NCBI GenBank assembly: GCA_017548445.1
Contig: JAFYZZ010000099.1
Location: 1-12,112, forward strand
Length of the DNA stretch: 12,112 nt
Source of the DNA: Bacteroidales bacterium
GTDB lineage: Bacteria; Bacteroidota; Bacteroidia; Bacteroidales; UBA932
Direction of reading: 5' to 3'
Every line of letters begins with the position of its first letter. The first letter of the stretch is position 1. Both the position numbers and the translations under genes were made by a program. The notes beneath the pieces were generated by a model, which worked only from the letters and a program-made list of their open reading frames with translations, searched no databases and had not been told where the DNA came from. This document shows positions 1 through 7,028 of this stretch, piece by piece.

Positions 1-1
1 G

Positions 2-634
2 GTCATCCGGCCCGGCAGCAAGCGCCTGCAGCGCCTGCGGCCTTTCGCGCCGTGGGACGGCCGCGACCTGGCGGGCCTGCCGCTGCTGATCAAGGTCAAG
101 GGCAAGTGCACCACGGACCACATTTCGATGGCCGGCCCCTGGCTGAAGTACCGCGGTCACCTGGAGAACATCTCCGAAAACCTGCTGATGGGCGCCGTGG
201 ACGCCTTTACCGGCCAGTCCGGTCCCGTGGCGCCGCGGGCGAGGGTCCTGCGCGCCGCAGGTCCCGGCAGCATCGTGGTGGCCGAGGACAACTATGGCGA
301 GGGTTCGAGCCGCGAGCACGCGGCGATGGAGCCGCGTTTCCTGGGTGTCCGCGCCGTGCTGGCGAAAAGTTTCGCCCGCATCCACGAAACCAACCTCAAG
401 AAACAGGGCGTCCTGGCCCTGACTTTCGCCAACCCCTCCGATTATAACAAGGTGCGCGCGGAGGACAGGATAGACATCCTCTGCGCGGGCATCGCCCCCG
501 GGAAACCGGTGGAGGTGGTGCTGCACCATCCCAACGGCTCGGAAGACCGCATCAAGGCAAAACACAGCTATACACCCCAGCAGATCGCCTGGTTCCGCGC
601 GGGTTCCGCACTAAATACCCTTTCGAAACAATGA
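2..634 (+). CDS. acn: aconitate hydratase (aconitase), C-terminal part
   Basis: Aconitase interconverts citrate and isocitrate with a [4Fe-4S] cluster in the cytoplasm. The frame is open from base 2, so the start and the cluster-binding domains lie upstream of the window. What remains is the linker and the swivel domain 4. [15 protein letters not shown] (about nt 95-139) and [16 protein letters not shown] are hallmark motifs. The GSSRE loop at nt 302-316 carries the Ser and Arg that correspond to the catalytic Ser642 and substrate-binding Arg644 of pig mitochondrial aconitase. [15 protein letters not shown] follows, as in mitochondrial-type enzymes. The stop TGA (632-634) overlaps the ATG of citrate synthase (631-633), so translational coupling is likely. 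No truncation or frameshift is seen apart from the window edge. Family assignment is very secure; the subtype (mitochondrial-like AcnA form) is inferred from the motif wording. Confidence 0.96.
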   Translation, partial: VIRPGSKRLQRLRPFAPWDGRDLAGLPLLIKVKGKCTTDHISMAGPWLKYRGHLENISENLLMGAVDAFTGQSGPVAPRARVLRAAGPGSIVVAEDNYGEGSSREHAAMEPRFLGVRAVLAKSFARIHETNLKKQGVLALTFANPSDYNKVRAEDRIDILCAGIAPGKPVEVVLHHPNGSEDRIKAKHSYTPQQIAWFRAGSALNTLSKQ

Positions 635-1989
635 CCACGAAGCATAAACAGGAATATCTCATCTACAAGCTTTCAGATGAGATGAAAAGCAGCACCCGGA
701 TGGATGCGGCGCTCTTCAAGAAACTGGACGTCAAGCGCGGCCTGCGCAACGAAGACGGCACCGGCGTGCTCGTGGGCCTGACCAACATCGGCAACGTGGT
801 GGGTTACGAACGCGAGGCCGACGGCACCCTCGTTCCCATCGACGGCGAGCTGTATTTCCGGGGCTACGAGGTCAAGGACCTGGTGCACGCCATTATGGCC
901 GAAAAGCGTTTCGGCTATGAGGAAATCTGCTTCCTGCTGCTTTCCGGCCGCCTGCCGGACGCGGAGGAACTCCAGGCCTTCAAGGACCTGATCATCCATA
1001 ATATGCCGCTGGAGCAGAAGACGATCCTGCATATCATCGAGCTGGAAGGGGACGACATTATGAACATCCTGGCGCGCAGCGTGCTGGAGTTCTACACCTT
1101 CGACGAGAATCCCGACGACGTCTCGCGCGACAACCTGATGCGCCAGAGCATCGAACTGATTTCGAAGTTCCCGACGACGATCGCCTATGCGTACAATATG
1201 TACCGGCATCACCATCACGGCCGTTCGCTGCACATCCGCGACGCCCAGCCGGGCCTGTCGCTGGCGGAGAATTTCCTCTATATGCTCAAGGGCTCCGATT
1301 TCACGAACCTGGACGCCCGTACGCTCGACCTGCTGCTGATCCTGCATTCCGAGCACGGCGGCGGTAACAACTCTACCTTCACGGTCCGCGTGACCTCTTC
1401 CTCTGGAACGGACACCTTCTCGTCCATCGCCGCGGGCATCGGGTCGCTGAAGGGCCCCAAGCACGGCGGCGCGAACCTCAAGGTCTGCGATATGATCGAC
1501 TTCCTCAAGAAGAACATCGCCGACTGGACGGACGAGCGGGAGATTTCCGACTGGCTGCGCCGTATCCTGCACCGCGAGGTCTTCGACAAGAGCGGGCTCC
1601 TGTACGGCATCGGCCACGCGGTGTACACCAAGTCCGACCCGCGTACGGTCCTTCTCAAGGAGATGGCGCGTGAGCTGGCCATCGAAAAGGGCCGCCTGGG
1701 TGAATTCGAGTTTATGGAGCGGATCGAGCGCCTGGCCATCGAGGCGGTCTACGCCGACAAGGGGCACGGCAAGACGCTCTGCGCCAACGTGGACTTCTAT
1801 TCCGGTTTCGTGTACGACCTGATCGGCATTCCGCGCGAGATCTATACGCCGCTTTTCGCGATGGGCCGTATCGTTGGCTGGTGCGCGCACCGCAACGAGG
1901 AACTCAATTTCGAAGGCCGCCGCATCATCCGTCCCGCCTACCGATGCGTCACCGACGAAAAGGAATACGTAGAAATGGCAGACCGCTAG
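631..1989 (+). CDS. gltA: citrate synthase
   Basis: Condenses oxaloacetate and acetyl-CoA to citrate; cytoplasmic, 452 residues. The catalytic triad is visible: His242 in [13 protein letters not shown], His329 in [14 protein letters not shown], and Asp388 in [16 protein letters not shown]. The segment [15 protein letters not shown] (about 272-286) and the C-terminal [14 protein letters not shown] are typical of the family. The start is the ATG that overlaps the aconitase stop; no Shine-Dalgarno site is needed for such a coupled start. With aconitase upstream it forms the oxidative citrate branch that supplies 2-oxoglutarate; isocitrate dehydrogenase is not between them and may lie upstream of the window. 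A hairpin terminator begins inside the last codons. Codon use is C-ending, except that codons just before Met end in T (for example nt 1000-1005 and 1057-1062). Confidence 0.97.
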   Translation: MTTKHKQEYLIYKLSDEMKSSTRMDAALFKKLDVKRGLRNEDGTGVLVGLTNIGNVVGYEREADGTLVPIDGELYFRGYEVKDLVHAIMAEKRFGYEEICFLLLSGRLPDAEELQAFKDLIIHNMPLEQKTILHIIELEGDDIMNILARSVLEFYTFDENPDDVSRDNLMRQSIELISKFPTTIAYAYNMYRHHHHGRSLHIRDAQPGLSLAENFLYMLKGSDFTNLDARTLDLLLILHSEHGGGNNSTFTVRVTSSSGTDTFSSIAAGIGSLKGPKHGGANLKVCDMIDFLKKNIADWTDEREISDWLRRILHREVFDKSGLLYGIGHAVYTKSDPRTVLLKEMARELAIEKGRLGEFEFMERIERLAIEAVYADKGHGKTLCANVDFYSGFVYDLIGIPREIYTPLFAMGRIVGWCAHRNEELNFEGRRIIRPAYRCVTDEKEYVEMADR

Positions 1990-2004
1990 GTCTGCTTTTT
2001 TTTT
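1978..2004 (+). terminator. intrinsic terminator of the acn-gltA operon, overlapping the gltA stop
   Basis: A perfect 7-bp stem, GCAGACC (1978-1984) and GGTCTGC (1989-1995), has a GCTA loop and is followed directly by nine T residues (1996-2004). The stem includes the last codons of citrate synthase, and the TAG stop (1987-1989) sits in the loop and the first base of the right arm. This is a textbook Rho-independent terminator with no 3' untranslated spacer. Confidence 0.85.
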
Positions 2005-2005
2005 G

Positions 2006-2013
2006 TATCTTGC
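2006..2013 (+). promoter_or_regulatory. candidate -7 box for the S9 peptidase at 2035
   Basis: TATCTTGC differs at one position from the Bacteroidota -7 consensus TAnnTTTG. It lies just after the terminator T-run and 21 nt before the ATG. No convincing -33 TTTG is seen at the usual distance, so the call rests on position and the near match. Confidence 0.4.
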
Positions 2014-2034
2014 AGTCTGAAACAATAGATCGTT

Positions 2035-4833
2035 ATGAACAGAATAGTCTTCGTCCTGTTTTTCCTCGTGTTGTGTTCCGCTCCGCTCGGAGCCCAGAAA
2101 AAACCCCTTGACCACGATGTTTACGACGGCTGGCAGAGCGTCAGCGCCGTCCAGCTGTCCCCCGACGGGCGACTGCTCAGCTACGAGATCAAGCCCCAGG
2201 AGGGCGACGGAACCCTGTACCTGAAGAACCTGTCGACCGGAGCGGAACTGTCCGTGCCGCGCGGCACCGGCCTGAAATGGGCGCAGGATGCGTCCGTGGG
2301 TCTCTTTACGGTGAAGGCGCCGTTCGCCGACACCCGCCAGGCCAAGATAGACAAGAAGAAACCCGACGAGCAGCCCAAGGACAGCCTCGCGCGCATCGAC
2401 CTGCGCACGCTGGGCTGGAAGACGGTAGGCGCAGCCGGCCAGACGGCCCTGGGCTACGACGCCGCGCCGTACCTGTTCGCCGCGCAGGAGGTGAAGGGCC
2501 GCAAGAGCAAGAATCTGCTGGTGATCGACCCGGCCGCCGGCACCACGGATACGCTGAAGAACGTGTCCGCGTTCGAGGCCTCCAAGTCCGGCACTCGCCT
2601 GGCCGTAGTCACGGCCAAGGAGGAGAAGGATTCGCTGTCCCGCGACGCGGTGATCCTCTATGATTTCCCGAAGGGCAGCATCGATACGCTGTCCAGCGGC
2701 CGGAAGGCCTATGCGAACCTTTCGTTCAACGACGGCGGCGACCAGCTGGTATTCACCGTCACCGACGAAGAGGAAAAGACTGACGGCACGCCGCGCCACG
2801 CCATCTACCAGAGCTTCTTGCACGTGGACAAGCGCCGCCCGACGACGGCGGAATGGGTGACGTGCGAACTGCTCGCCGCGGATTGCGACGGCCTGCCCGC
2901 AGGCTGGGTGGTGTCGGCGAACAGCCGTCCGAGATTCACCAACCGTTCTTCCCGCGTGGTGTTCGACCTGCAGGAGTACTACCCGCCCAAGGATACGACC
3001 GTCTATGATTTCGAGGCGGCGAAGCTTGACATCTGGGTGTGGGACGCCCATACCGTTCCGCCGATGGACAAGGTGGCCCGCGGCCGCACCCGCAGCTTGC
3101 GGGCGCTGGTGGGCCTGGACCGTCCCGGCGTGCCGGTGGTGTTGTCCGCGAACCCCTCCGACCGCATCACCTTCTTCGACGGCGGCGAGGCTGCATATGC
3201 CCTCTCCACCGACACGGACCGCTACGTGGTGGACAATATGTGGGCGTCCGACAGCCGTGCGGACATCTCCCTGGTGAATCTTTCCGACGGCAGCCGCCGC
3301 CTGCTGCGGGAAGGGGCGAAAGGCTATATGCAACCCTCTCCTTACGGGAAGTATCTCGCCTGGTTCAACCCGGAGGACGGCAACTGGTACAGCCTGAACC
3401 TGGCCACCGGGGCGGAGGTGAACCTGACCGGAGCCACGGGCGTGAACTTCTGGGACGAGCTGGACGACCATCCGCTCGAAGGCTATACGCCCATCGGGAT
3501 GCCCGACTGGGCCGGGACGGACGAGTTCCTGCTCCTGCGCGACCGCTATGACGTGTGGAAGTTCCAGCCGGACGGCAGGAAGGCCGAGTGCCTGACGCGT
3601 GGGGCGGGAAGGCGCAACCGCGTGACTTACAGTGTGGTGCGCTTGGATACCCAGCGCAATCCTTATCTGTTCCAAGATGTGCAGACGCTGCCCGTCAAGG
3701 GCCAGGTGTGGCTGACTTCCTTCAACGAGGTGGACAAGCGCAACGGATACGCCCGCGTGGACGTCGCCCGCGGCGGCGAGCCGCAGGGATTCCTGGCGGA
3801 GAAGGGCTTCTCGTCCGTGACGAAGGCCGCGGATGCCGACGTGATCGCTTTCCTGAAGGGCGATTTCCGGCATCCGAACGACCTGTATGTCACGCGCGAC
3901 AACTTCCTGTCGGAGACGAAGCTCACATCCATCAACCCCCAGCAGGCGGACTACCGCTGGGGCGATGCGCAGCTGGTGCACTGGAACGCCTACGACGGCA
4001 CGCCGCTGGACGGCCTGCTCTTTACGCCGGACGGCCTGGACAGGAACGGGAAGTACCCGATGATGATCTACTTCTACGAAAAGTACTCCGAGTCGCTCTA
4101 CAGCTACCGCGCCCCCGCCCCGAGCCGTTCCACGGTGAACATCTCCTTCTATGTGAGCCGCGGCTACGTGGTGTTCATCCCGGACATCGTGTACAAGGAC
4201 GGCCACCCGGGCGAGAGCGCCTACAACTGTATCTGCGCGGGCGCGGAGGCGATGTGCCGCCAGTTCCCGTTCATCGACAAGTCGAGGATGGCCATCCAGG
4301 GCCAGAGCTGGGGCGGCTACCAGACGGCCTACCTGGTCACGCGTACCGATATGTTTGCCGCGGCGGGCGCCGGTGCTCCCGTGGGCAATATGACCAGCGC
4401 TTACGGCGGTATCCGCTGGGAGTCCGGCAACAGCCGCATCGGACAGTACGAGCACGGACAGAGCCGCGTAGGCAAGACGCTCTGGGAAGACGGCGGCCTG
4501 GACCTCTACATCGAGAATTCCCCGGTCTTCCACGCACCCAACGTCACCACGCCGGTGCTGATTATGCACAACGACGCCGACGGCGCCGTGCCGTGGTACC
4601 AGGGCATCGAGTTCTTTATGAGCCTGCGCCGCCTGGGCAAGCCCGCCTGGCTGCTGGAGTACAACGACGAAGCGCACAACCTCGTGGAGCGGCGCAACTG
4701 CAAGGACCTCTCGATCCGCCTTCAGCAGTTCTTCGACCACTACCTCCAGGGCGCTCCGGAACCCGTGTGGATGAAGGAGGGCATCCCCTACGCGAGAAAA
4801 GGAAATTACTTTGCGACTGAACTGGTGGAATAG
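2035..4833 (+). CDS. exported S9-family (prolyl oligopeptidase) serine peptidase, 932 aa
   Basis: A serine peptidase likely to cleave short peptides in the periplasm or at the cell surface. Residues 1-20 form a signal peptide (MNRIVFVLFFLVLCSAPLGA, cleavage before QKK). Residues about 35-640 should fold as the beta-propeller; VQLSPDGRLLSYEI near residue 39 is a typical propeller strand motif. The alpha/beta-hydrolase domain runs from about 650 to 915. The catalytic triad is Ser758 in IQGQSWGGYQ, Asp849 in HNDADGAVPW and His881 in NDEAHNLVERR. The usual S9 HGGP oxyanion segment is replaced by MMIYFYEKYSES, a form I recall from a Bacteroidota subfamily of long S9 enzymes. The ATG at 2035 was chosen because it starts a clean signal peptide. 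It is probably a monocistronic unit between the gltA terminator and a convergent gene 9 bp away. Substrate specificity cannot be read from the sequence. Confidence 0.9.
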   Translation: MNRIVFVLFFLVLCSAPLGAQKKPLDHDVYDGWQSVSAVQLSPDGRLLSYEIKPQEGDGTLYLKNLSTGAELSVPRGTGLKWAQDASVGLFTVKAPFADTRQAKIDKKKPDEQPKDSLARIDLRTLGWKTVGAAGQTALGYDAAPYLFAAQEVKGRKSKNLLVIDPAAGTTDTLKNVSAFEASKSGTRLAVVTAKEEKDSLSRDAVILYDFPKGSIDTLSSGRKAYANLSFNDGGDQLVFTVTDEEEKTDGTPRHAIYQSFLHVDKRRPTTAEWVTCELLAADCDGLPAGWVVSANSRPRFTNRSSRVVFDLQEYYPPKDTTVYDFEAAKLDIWVWDAHTVPPMDKVARGRTRSLRALVGLDRPGVPVVLSANPSDRITFFDGGEAAYALSTDTDRYVVDNMWASDSRADISLVNLSDGSRRLLREGAKGYMQPSPYGKYLAWFNPEDGNWYSLNLATGAEVNLTGATGVNFWDELDDHPLEGYTPIGMPDWAGTDEFLLLRDRYDVWKFQPDGRKAECLTRGAGRRNRVTYSVVRLDTQRNPYLFQDVQTLPVKGQVWLTSFNEVDKRNGYARVDVARGGEPQGFLAEKGFSSVTKAADADVIAFLKGDFRHPNDLYVTRDNFLSETKLTSINPQQADYRWGDAQLVHWNAYDGTPLDGLLFTPDGLDRNGKYPMMIYFYEKYSESLYSYRAPAPSRSTVNISFYVSRGYVVFIPDIVYKDGHPGESAYNCICAGAEAMCRQFPFIDKSRMAIQGQSWGGYQTAYLVTRTDMFAAAGAGAPVGNMTSAYGGIRWESGNSRIGQYEHGQSRVGKTLWEDGGLDLYIENSPVFHAPNVTTPVLIMHNDADGAVPWYQGIEFFMSLRRLGKPAWLLEYNDEAHNLVERRNCKDLSIRLQQFFDHYLQGAPEPVWMKEGIPYARKGNYFATELVE

Positions 4834-4842
4834 CTTAACTGA

Positions 4843-5526
4843 TCAGAAGAGGGCTTTGACCAGAAACCAGAGCACCGGGACGAGCAGGGCGGGGATGTAA
4901 TTGAGGGTTTTGCAGTCCTTGAGTTTCAGCAGCGACAGACCGGAGGAAATGATGAGCAGGCCCCCCACGATGGCCATTTCATTGACCATCGTGCCCTGCA
5001 GGATCGGGGAATTGGCCGCGAATTTGCCGGCCAGGTAGAACATCCCCTGCCAGCAAAAGAGGACCGGTGCGGCGAAGATGATGCCGATGCCGTAGGTTGT
5101 CGCGAAGACCATCGAGGTCACCAGGTCCAGGGTGGCGTTGGTGTAGAGGAAGGTGTTATCTCCGGTGGTCGCGCTGAGGATGGGCCCGACGATGCTGAAA
5201 GTGCCCACGCAGAACAGCAGGCAGGCGGTGATGAGCCCGTTCGCGAGCCCCTCGCCGCCCCGCCTGGCTATCAGGCGCTTGGTGCGGCCGTCCAGGTCGA
5301 GCGCCGTGCCGACAATGCCGCCCAGGGCGATGGCGATGATGAACAGCACGGGGAACTCGCTCTTTGGCATATTCTGCACGAACGTGTTGGCGCCGAGCGC
5401 CAGCGAGGCGAGTCCCATCGCGTTGAACAGGACGTTCTGATACTTCTCTCCAAGACCTTTTTTGAGGAGGCTCCCCACGATGGAGCCGACGATAATACAC
5501 CCGGTGTTGACGATAGTTCCTAACAT
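4843..5526 (-). CDS. DUF554-family integral membrane protein
   Basis: A 227-residue multi-pass inner-membrane protein of the DUF554 family (relatives include E. coli YqgA and Bacillus YdfK); a transporter-like role has been suggested for the family, but the function is unknown. It opens with MLGTIVNTGCIIVGSIVGSL, the glycine-rich first helix of the family. Later come GANTFVQNM, LITACLLFCVGTFSIVGPI (about 98-116), LDLVTSMVFATTYGIG (133-148), EMAIVGGLLIISSGLSLLKL (183-202) and a final hydrophobic helix (about 210-227). Length matches the usual ~230 residues. The ATG sits 8 nt after a perfect TATATTTG box. It ends 9 bp from the convergent S9 gene. It lies downstream of creD on the same strand, but a strong hairpin and its own promoter separate them, so it is probably an independent unit. 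Confidence 0.9.
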   Translation of the reverse strand: MLGTIVNTGCIIVGSIVGSLLKKGLGEKYQNVLFNAMGLASLALGANTFVQNMPKSEFPVLFIIAIALGGIVGTALDLDGRTKRLIARRGGEGLANGLITACLLFCVGTFSIVGPILSATTGDNTFLYTNATLDLVTSMVFATTYGIGIIFAAPVLFCWQGMFYLAGKFAANSPILQGTMVNEMAIVGGLLIISSGLSLLKLKDCKTLNYIPALLVPVLWFLVKALF

Positions 5527-5534
5527 AACGGTTG

Positions 5535-5568
5535 CAAATATACCAAGAAAAACCTTTAGTCCGCCAAA
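5535..5568 (-). promoter_or_regulatory. promoter of the DUF554 gene
   Basis: On the minus strand, TTTG (5568-5565), a 22-nt spacer and TATATTTG (5542-5535) match the Bacteroidota -33/-7 pattern; the spacer is slightly longer than the usual 19-21. The -7 box ends 8 nt before the ATG, which implies a leader of only a few bases. Confidence 0.65.
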
Positions 5569-5583
5569 TTGATAATCAGTATA

Positions 5584-5627
5584 TTACAAAATGACTCCGG
5601 GAACAATAACCCGGAGTCATTTTGTAA
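5584..5627 (-). terminator. long hairpin terminator after creD
   Basis: ACAAAATGACTCCGGG (5586-5601) and CCCGGAGTCATTTTGT (5610-5625) are perfect inverted copies, extended to 18 bp by two T-A pairs, with an 8-nt loop. The A-tract and T-tract at the stem ends make it look bidirectional. It lies 22-24 nt past the creD stop and upstream of the DUF554 promoter, so its main job is probably to end creD transcripts. Confidence 0.8.
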
Positions 5628-5649
5628 GGGATTGAAAATCAGCGACGGT

Positions 5650-6900
5650 TTAGCCGATAGTAGGATGATCGGCGGGTGTGCCGGGGCGGAGGTCCCGGGT
5701 GAAGTACATAATGCCCACCAGGATGACGAAGAGCACCAGGGTGCCGGCCACGAGGGCGTAGGTTTCCATCTGCAGCAAGATATAGCAGACCACGTAGGCG
5801 AGCGCCACCAGGGCGCCGAGCAGCCAGGCCGTCCGGTCCTTGAGGATGCCGCGGAAGTAGCCCGTGAGGGCGGCGGTGGTCATTCCGGCGGCGAGCAGCC
5901 AGGCCAGCCAGAAGGCCATCAGTTCGGAGAAGGAAAGCAGCAGGGCATAGAACAGAACCAGCGATAGGCCGATGACCACGTATTGGATGATGTGGATACT
6001 CTTCTTGCCCACGAGCTCCACCGCGAGTCCGGCCACGAACACGAGCAGGATGATCAGGATGCCGTATTTTGCCGTCCGCGTGGTCTGCTGGTACTGCGAC
6101 ACGCCTTGCAGCAGCTTGACGCCGAATGTCGTTTCCTGAGGGGCTCCGCGGTTGATGGCGGACACCACCCAGCGGGCGGAAGAACCTTCTTCGCCGATCT
6201 CCCGTTCCGAGGGCAGGAAATCTCCTTCGAAAGAGGGGGCGTTGCAGTCGGTGTGAAACGTCACTTCGGTGACTTGCCCGAACGGCTGGAAATATAGCGC
6301 TTCCGAACCGCGGGTGCGGAAGCGGAATTCAAAAGGAACGGGCGCGGCGGAGCCGAAGAGGGCCGGATCCAGTTCGATTTGTTTGGAGATGGCGTGGTTC
6401 CCGCCGTCCGTGACGGAGTATTCGCGCCCGCCGATGGACAGGCTGACGGACCCTTCGATGCCGCGCAGGTCGCTCAGTTCCAGGATTATCTCCGTTTTTA
6501 CCGGGTAATCCCGGCACTTGTCCGGCAGCAGGAATTCCCCGCGTGCGACGATGTCGGCGGTGTAGACTTTCACTTCGTAGATGGCGCGGTGCAGGTCCTG
6601 CGTCGCGGCGTCCACGTCGTAGAAAAGCCGTTCGGGATAGATCGTCATCGACACGAGGGAATCGTCGTTCTTTTCTTTCTTTTCCTGTTCGGTGCGCTCC
6701 CGGTAAAAGCGGAGTTGCGGGCCGGACAATGTCTGCGGCCAGGCCCAGCTGCCGGCCACTTCGGTGCGGGCGACGTCGGCATTGGACTGCCGTTCGCGGA
6801 TCAGGGACTTGATCATCCCGAGCGGAATGAGCAGCAGCAGGGTGATGGCTGCCATCAGAAGGATTTTCCAGATCAGGTTGTCGGAAGAAAGCTTTGCCAT
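5650..6900 (-). CDS. creD: CreD-family inner membrane protein
   Basis: 416 residues, CreD family (Pfam Inner membrane protein CreD). In E. coli, CreD is under CreBC control and its loss or overexpression affects envelope integrity and colicin E2 tolerance; the biochemical role is not known. Residues 12-30 form an N-terminal membrane helix (WKILLMAAITLLLLIPLGMI). Residues about 35-275 form a large extracytoplasmic domain with the family phrases LIRERQSN, IYPERLFYDVDA, IYEVKVYTADIVARGEF and LYFQPFGQVTEV. Five helices follow, near 279-298, 303-325, 327-349, 357-377 and 380-401. Length is slightly below the usual ~430-450. The ATG at 6900 gives the expected MAKLSSDN...WK start. The gene is divergent from the TIR gene; a dyad ends 7 nt before its ATG and overlaps its probable -7 box, which suggests repression. 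No CreBC-type regulator is visible here. Confidence 0.93.
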   Translation of the reverse strand: MAKLSSDNLIWKILLMAAITLLLLIPLGMIKSLIRERQSNADVARTEVAGSWAWPQTLSGPQLRFYRERTEQEKKEKNDDSLVSMTIYPERLFYDVDAATQDLHRAIYEVKVYTADIVARGEFLLPDKCRDYPVKTEIILELSDLRGIEGSVSLSIGGREYSVTDGGNHAISKQIELDPALFGSAAPVPFEFRFRTRGSEALYFQPFGQVTEVTFHTDCNAPSFEGDFLPSEREIGEEGSSARWVVSAINRGAPQETTFGVKLLQGVSQYQQTTRTAKYGILIILLVFVAGLAVELVGKKSIHIIQYVVIGLSLVLFYALLLSFSELMAFWLAWLLAAGMTTAALTGYFRGILKDRTAWLLGALVALAYVVCYILLQMETYALVAGTLVLFVILVGIMYFTRDLRPGTPADHPTIG

Positions 6901-6907
6901 ATCTTAA

Positions 6908-6926
6908 TTGTGTAATTTTTACGCAA
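6908..6926. promoter_or_regulatory. operator-like dyad 1 (creD-proximal)
   Basis: TTGTGTAA, a 3-bp spacer TTT, then TTACGCAA: 8-bp half-sites that match as inverted copies at 7 of 8 positions. Its 16 half-site bases are identical to those of the dyad at 6960-6978 read on the other strand. It overlaps the probable creD -7 box and start-site region, the classic place for a repressor. The binding protein is not identified. Confidence 0.65.
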
Positions 6927-6955
6927 AATAAAGACAAATTAACCATACTTCCAAA
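6924..6955 (-). promoter_or_regulatory. probable creD promoter
   Basis: On the minus strand, TTTG (6955-6952), a 21-nt spacer and TATTTTG (6930-6924). The -7 element lacks one spacer base compared with TAnnTTTG, so the match is imperfect, but the spacing to the -33 element is right. Dyad 1 (6908-6926) overlaps its downstream end. Confidence 0.45.
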
Positions 6956-6959
6956 TAAT

Positions 6960-6978
6960 TTGCGTAAATTTTACACAA
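6960..6978. promoter_or_regulatory. operator-like dyad 2 (TIR-side)
   Basis: TTGCGTAA, spacer ATT, then TTACACAA. Read on the minus strand its half-sites equal those of dyad 1 base for base. The flanking T6959-A6979 pair extends the symmetry to 21 bp. It lies upstream of the TIR promoter box (7013-7020), roughly at -64 to -46 if transcription starts just after that box. Dyad centres (6917 and 6969) are 52 bp apart, about five helical turns. Confidence 0.65.
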
Positions 6979-7012
6979 AAGAAGAAAAATAGGACTTTCG
7001 CCCAAAGTTGTT

Positions 7013-7020
7013 TACCTTTG
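7013..7020 (+). promoter_or_regulatory. -7 box of the TIR gene
   Basis: TACCTTTG is a perfect match to TAnnTTTG and ends 8 nt before the ATG at 7029, implying a leader of only a few bases. No good -33 TTTG lies about 20 nt upstream, so the promoter may depend on an activator, possibly one bound at dyad 2. Confidence 0.6.
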
Positions 7021-7028
7021 TAAAGACT

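Noticed and set aside
673..4740. A 1355-codon open frame on the minus strand across citrate synthase and the S9 peptidase
   Set aside because: It runs antisense to two secure genes, spans their intergenic gap, has low-complexity Val/Arg/His-rich text and no domain motif. Long antisense frames are expected in GC-rich coding DNA.
7008..7028. TTG start for the TIR gene at 7008 (and, likewise, GTG at 10525 for the plug gene)
   Set aside because: Both lie in or beside TAnnTTTG boxes; the ATGs at 7029 and 10534 begin a canonical TIR strand and a signal peptide respectively.
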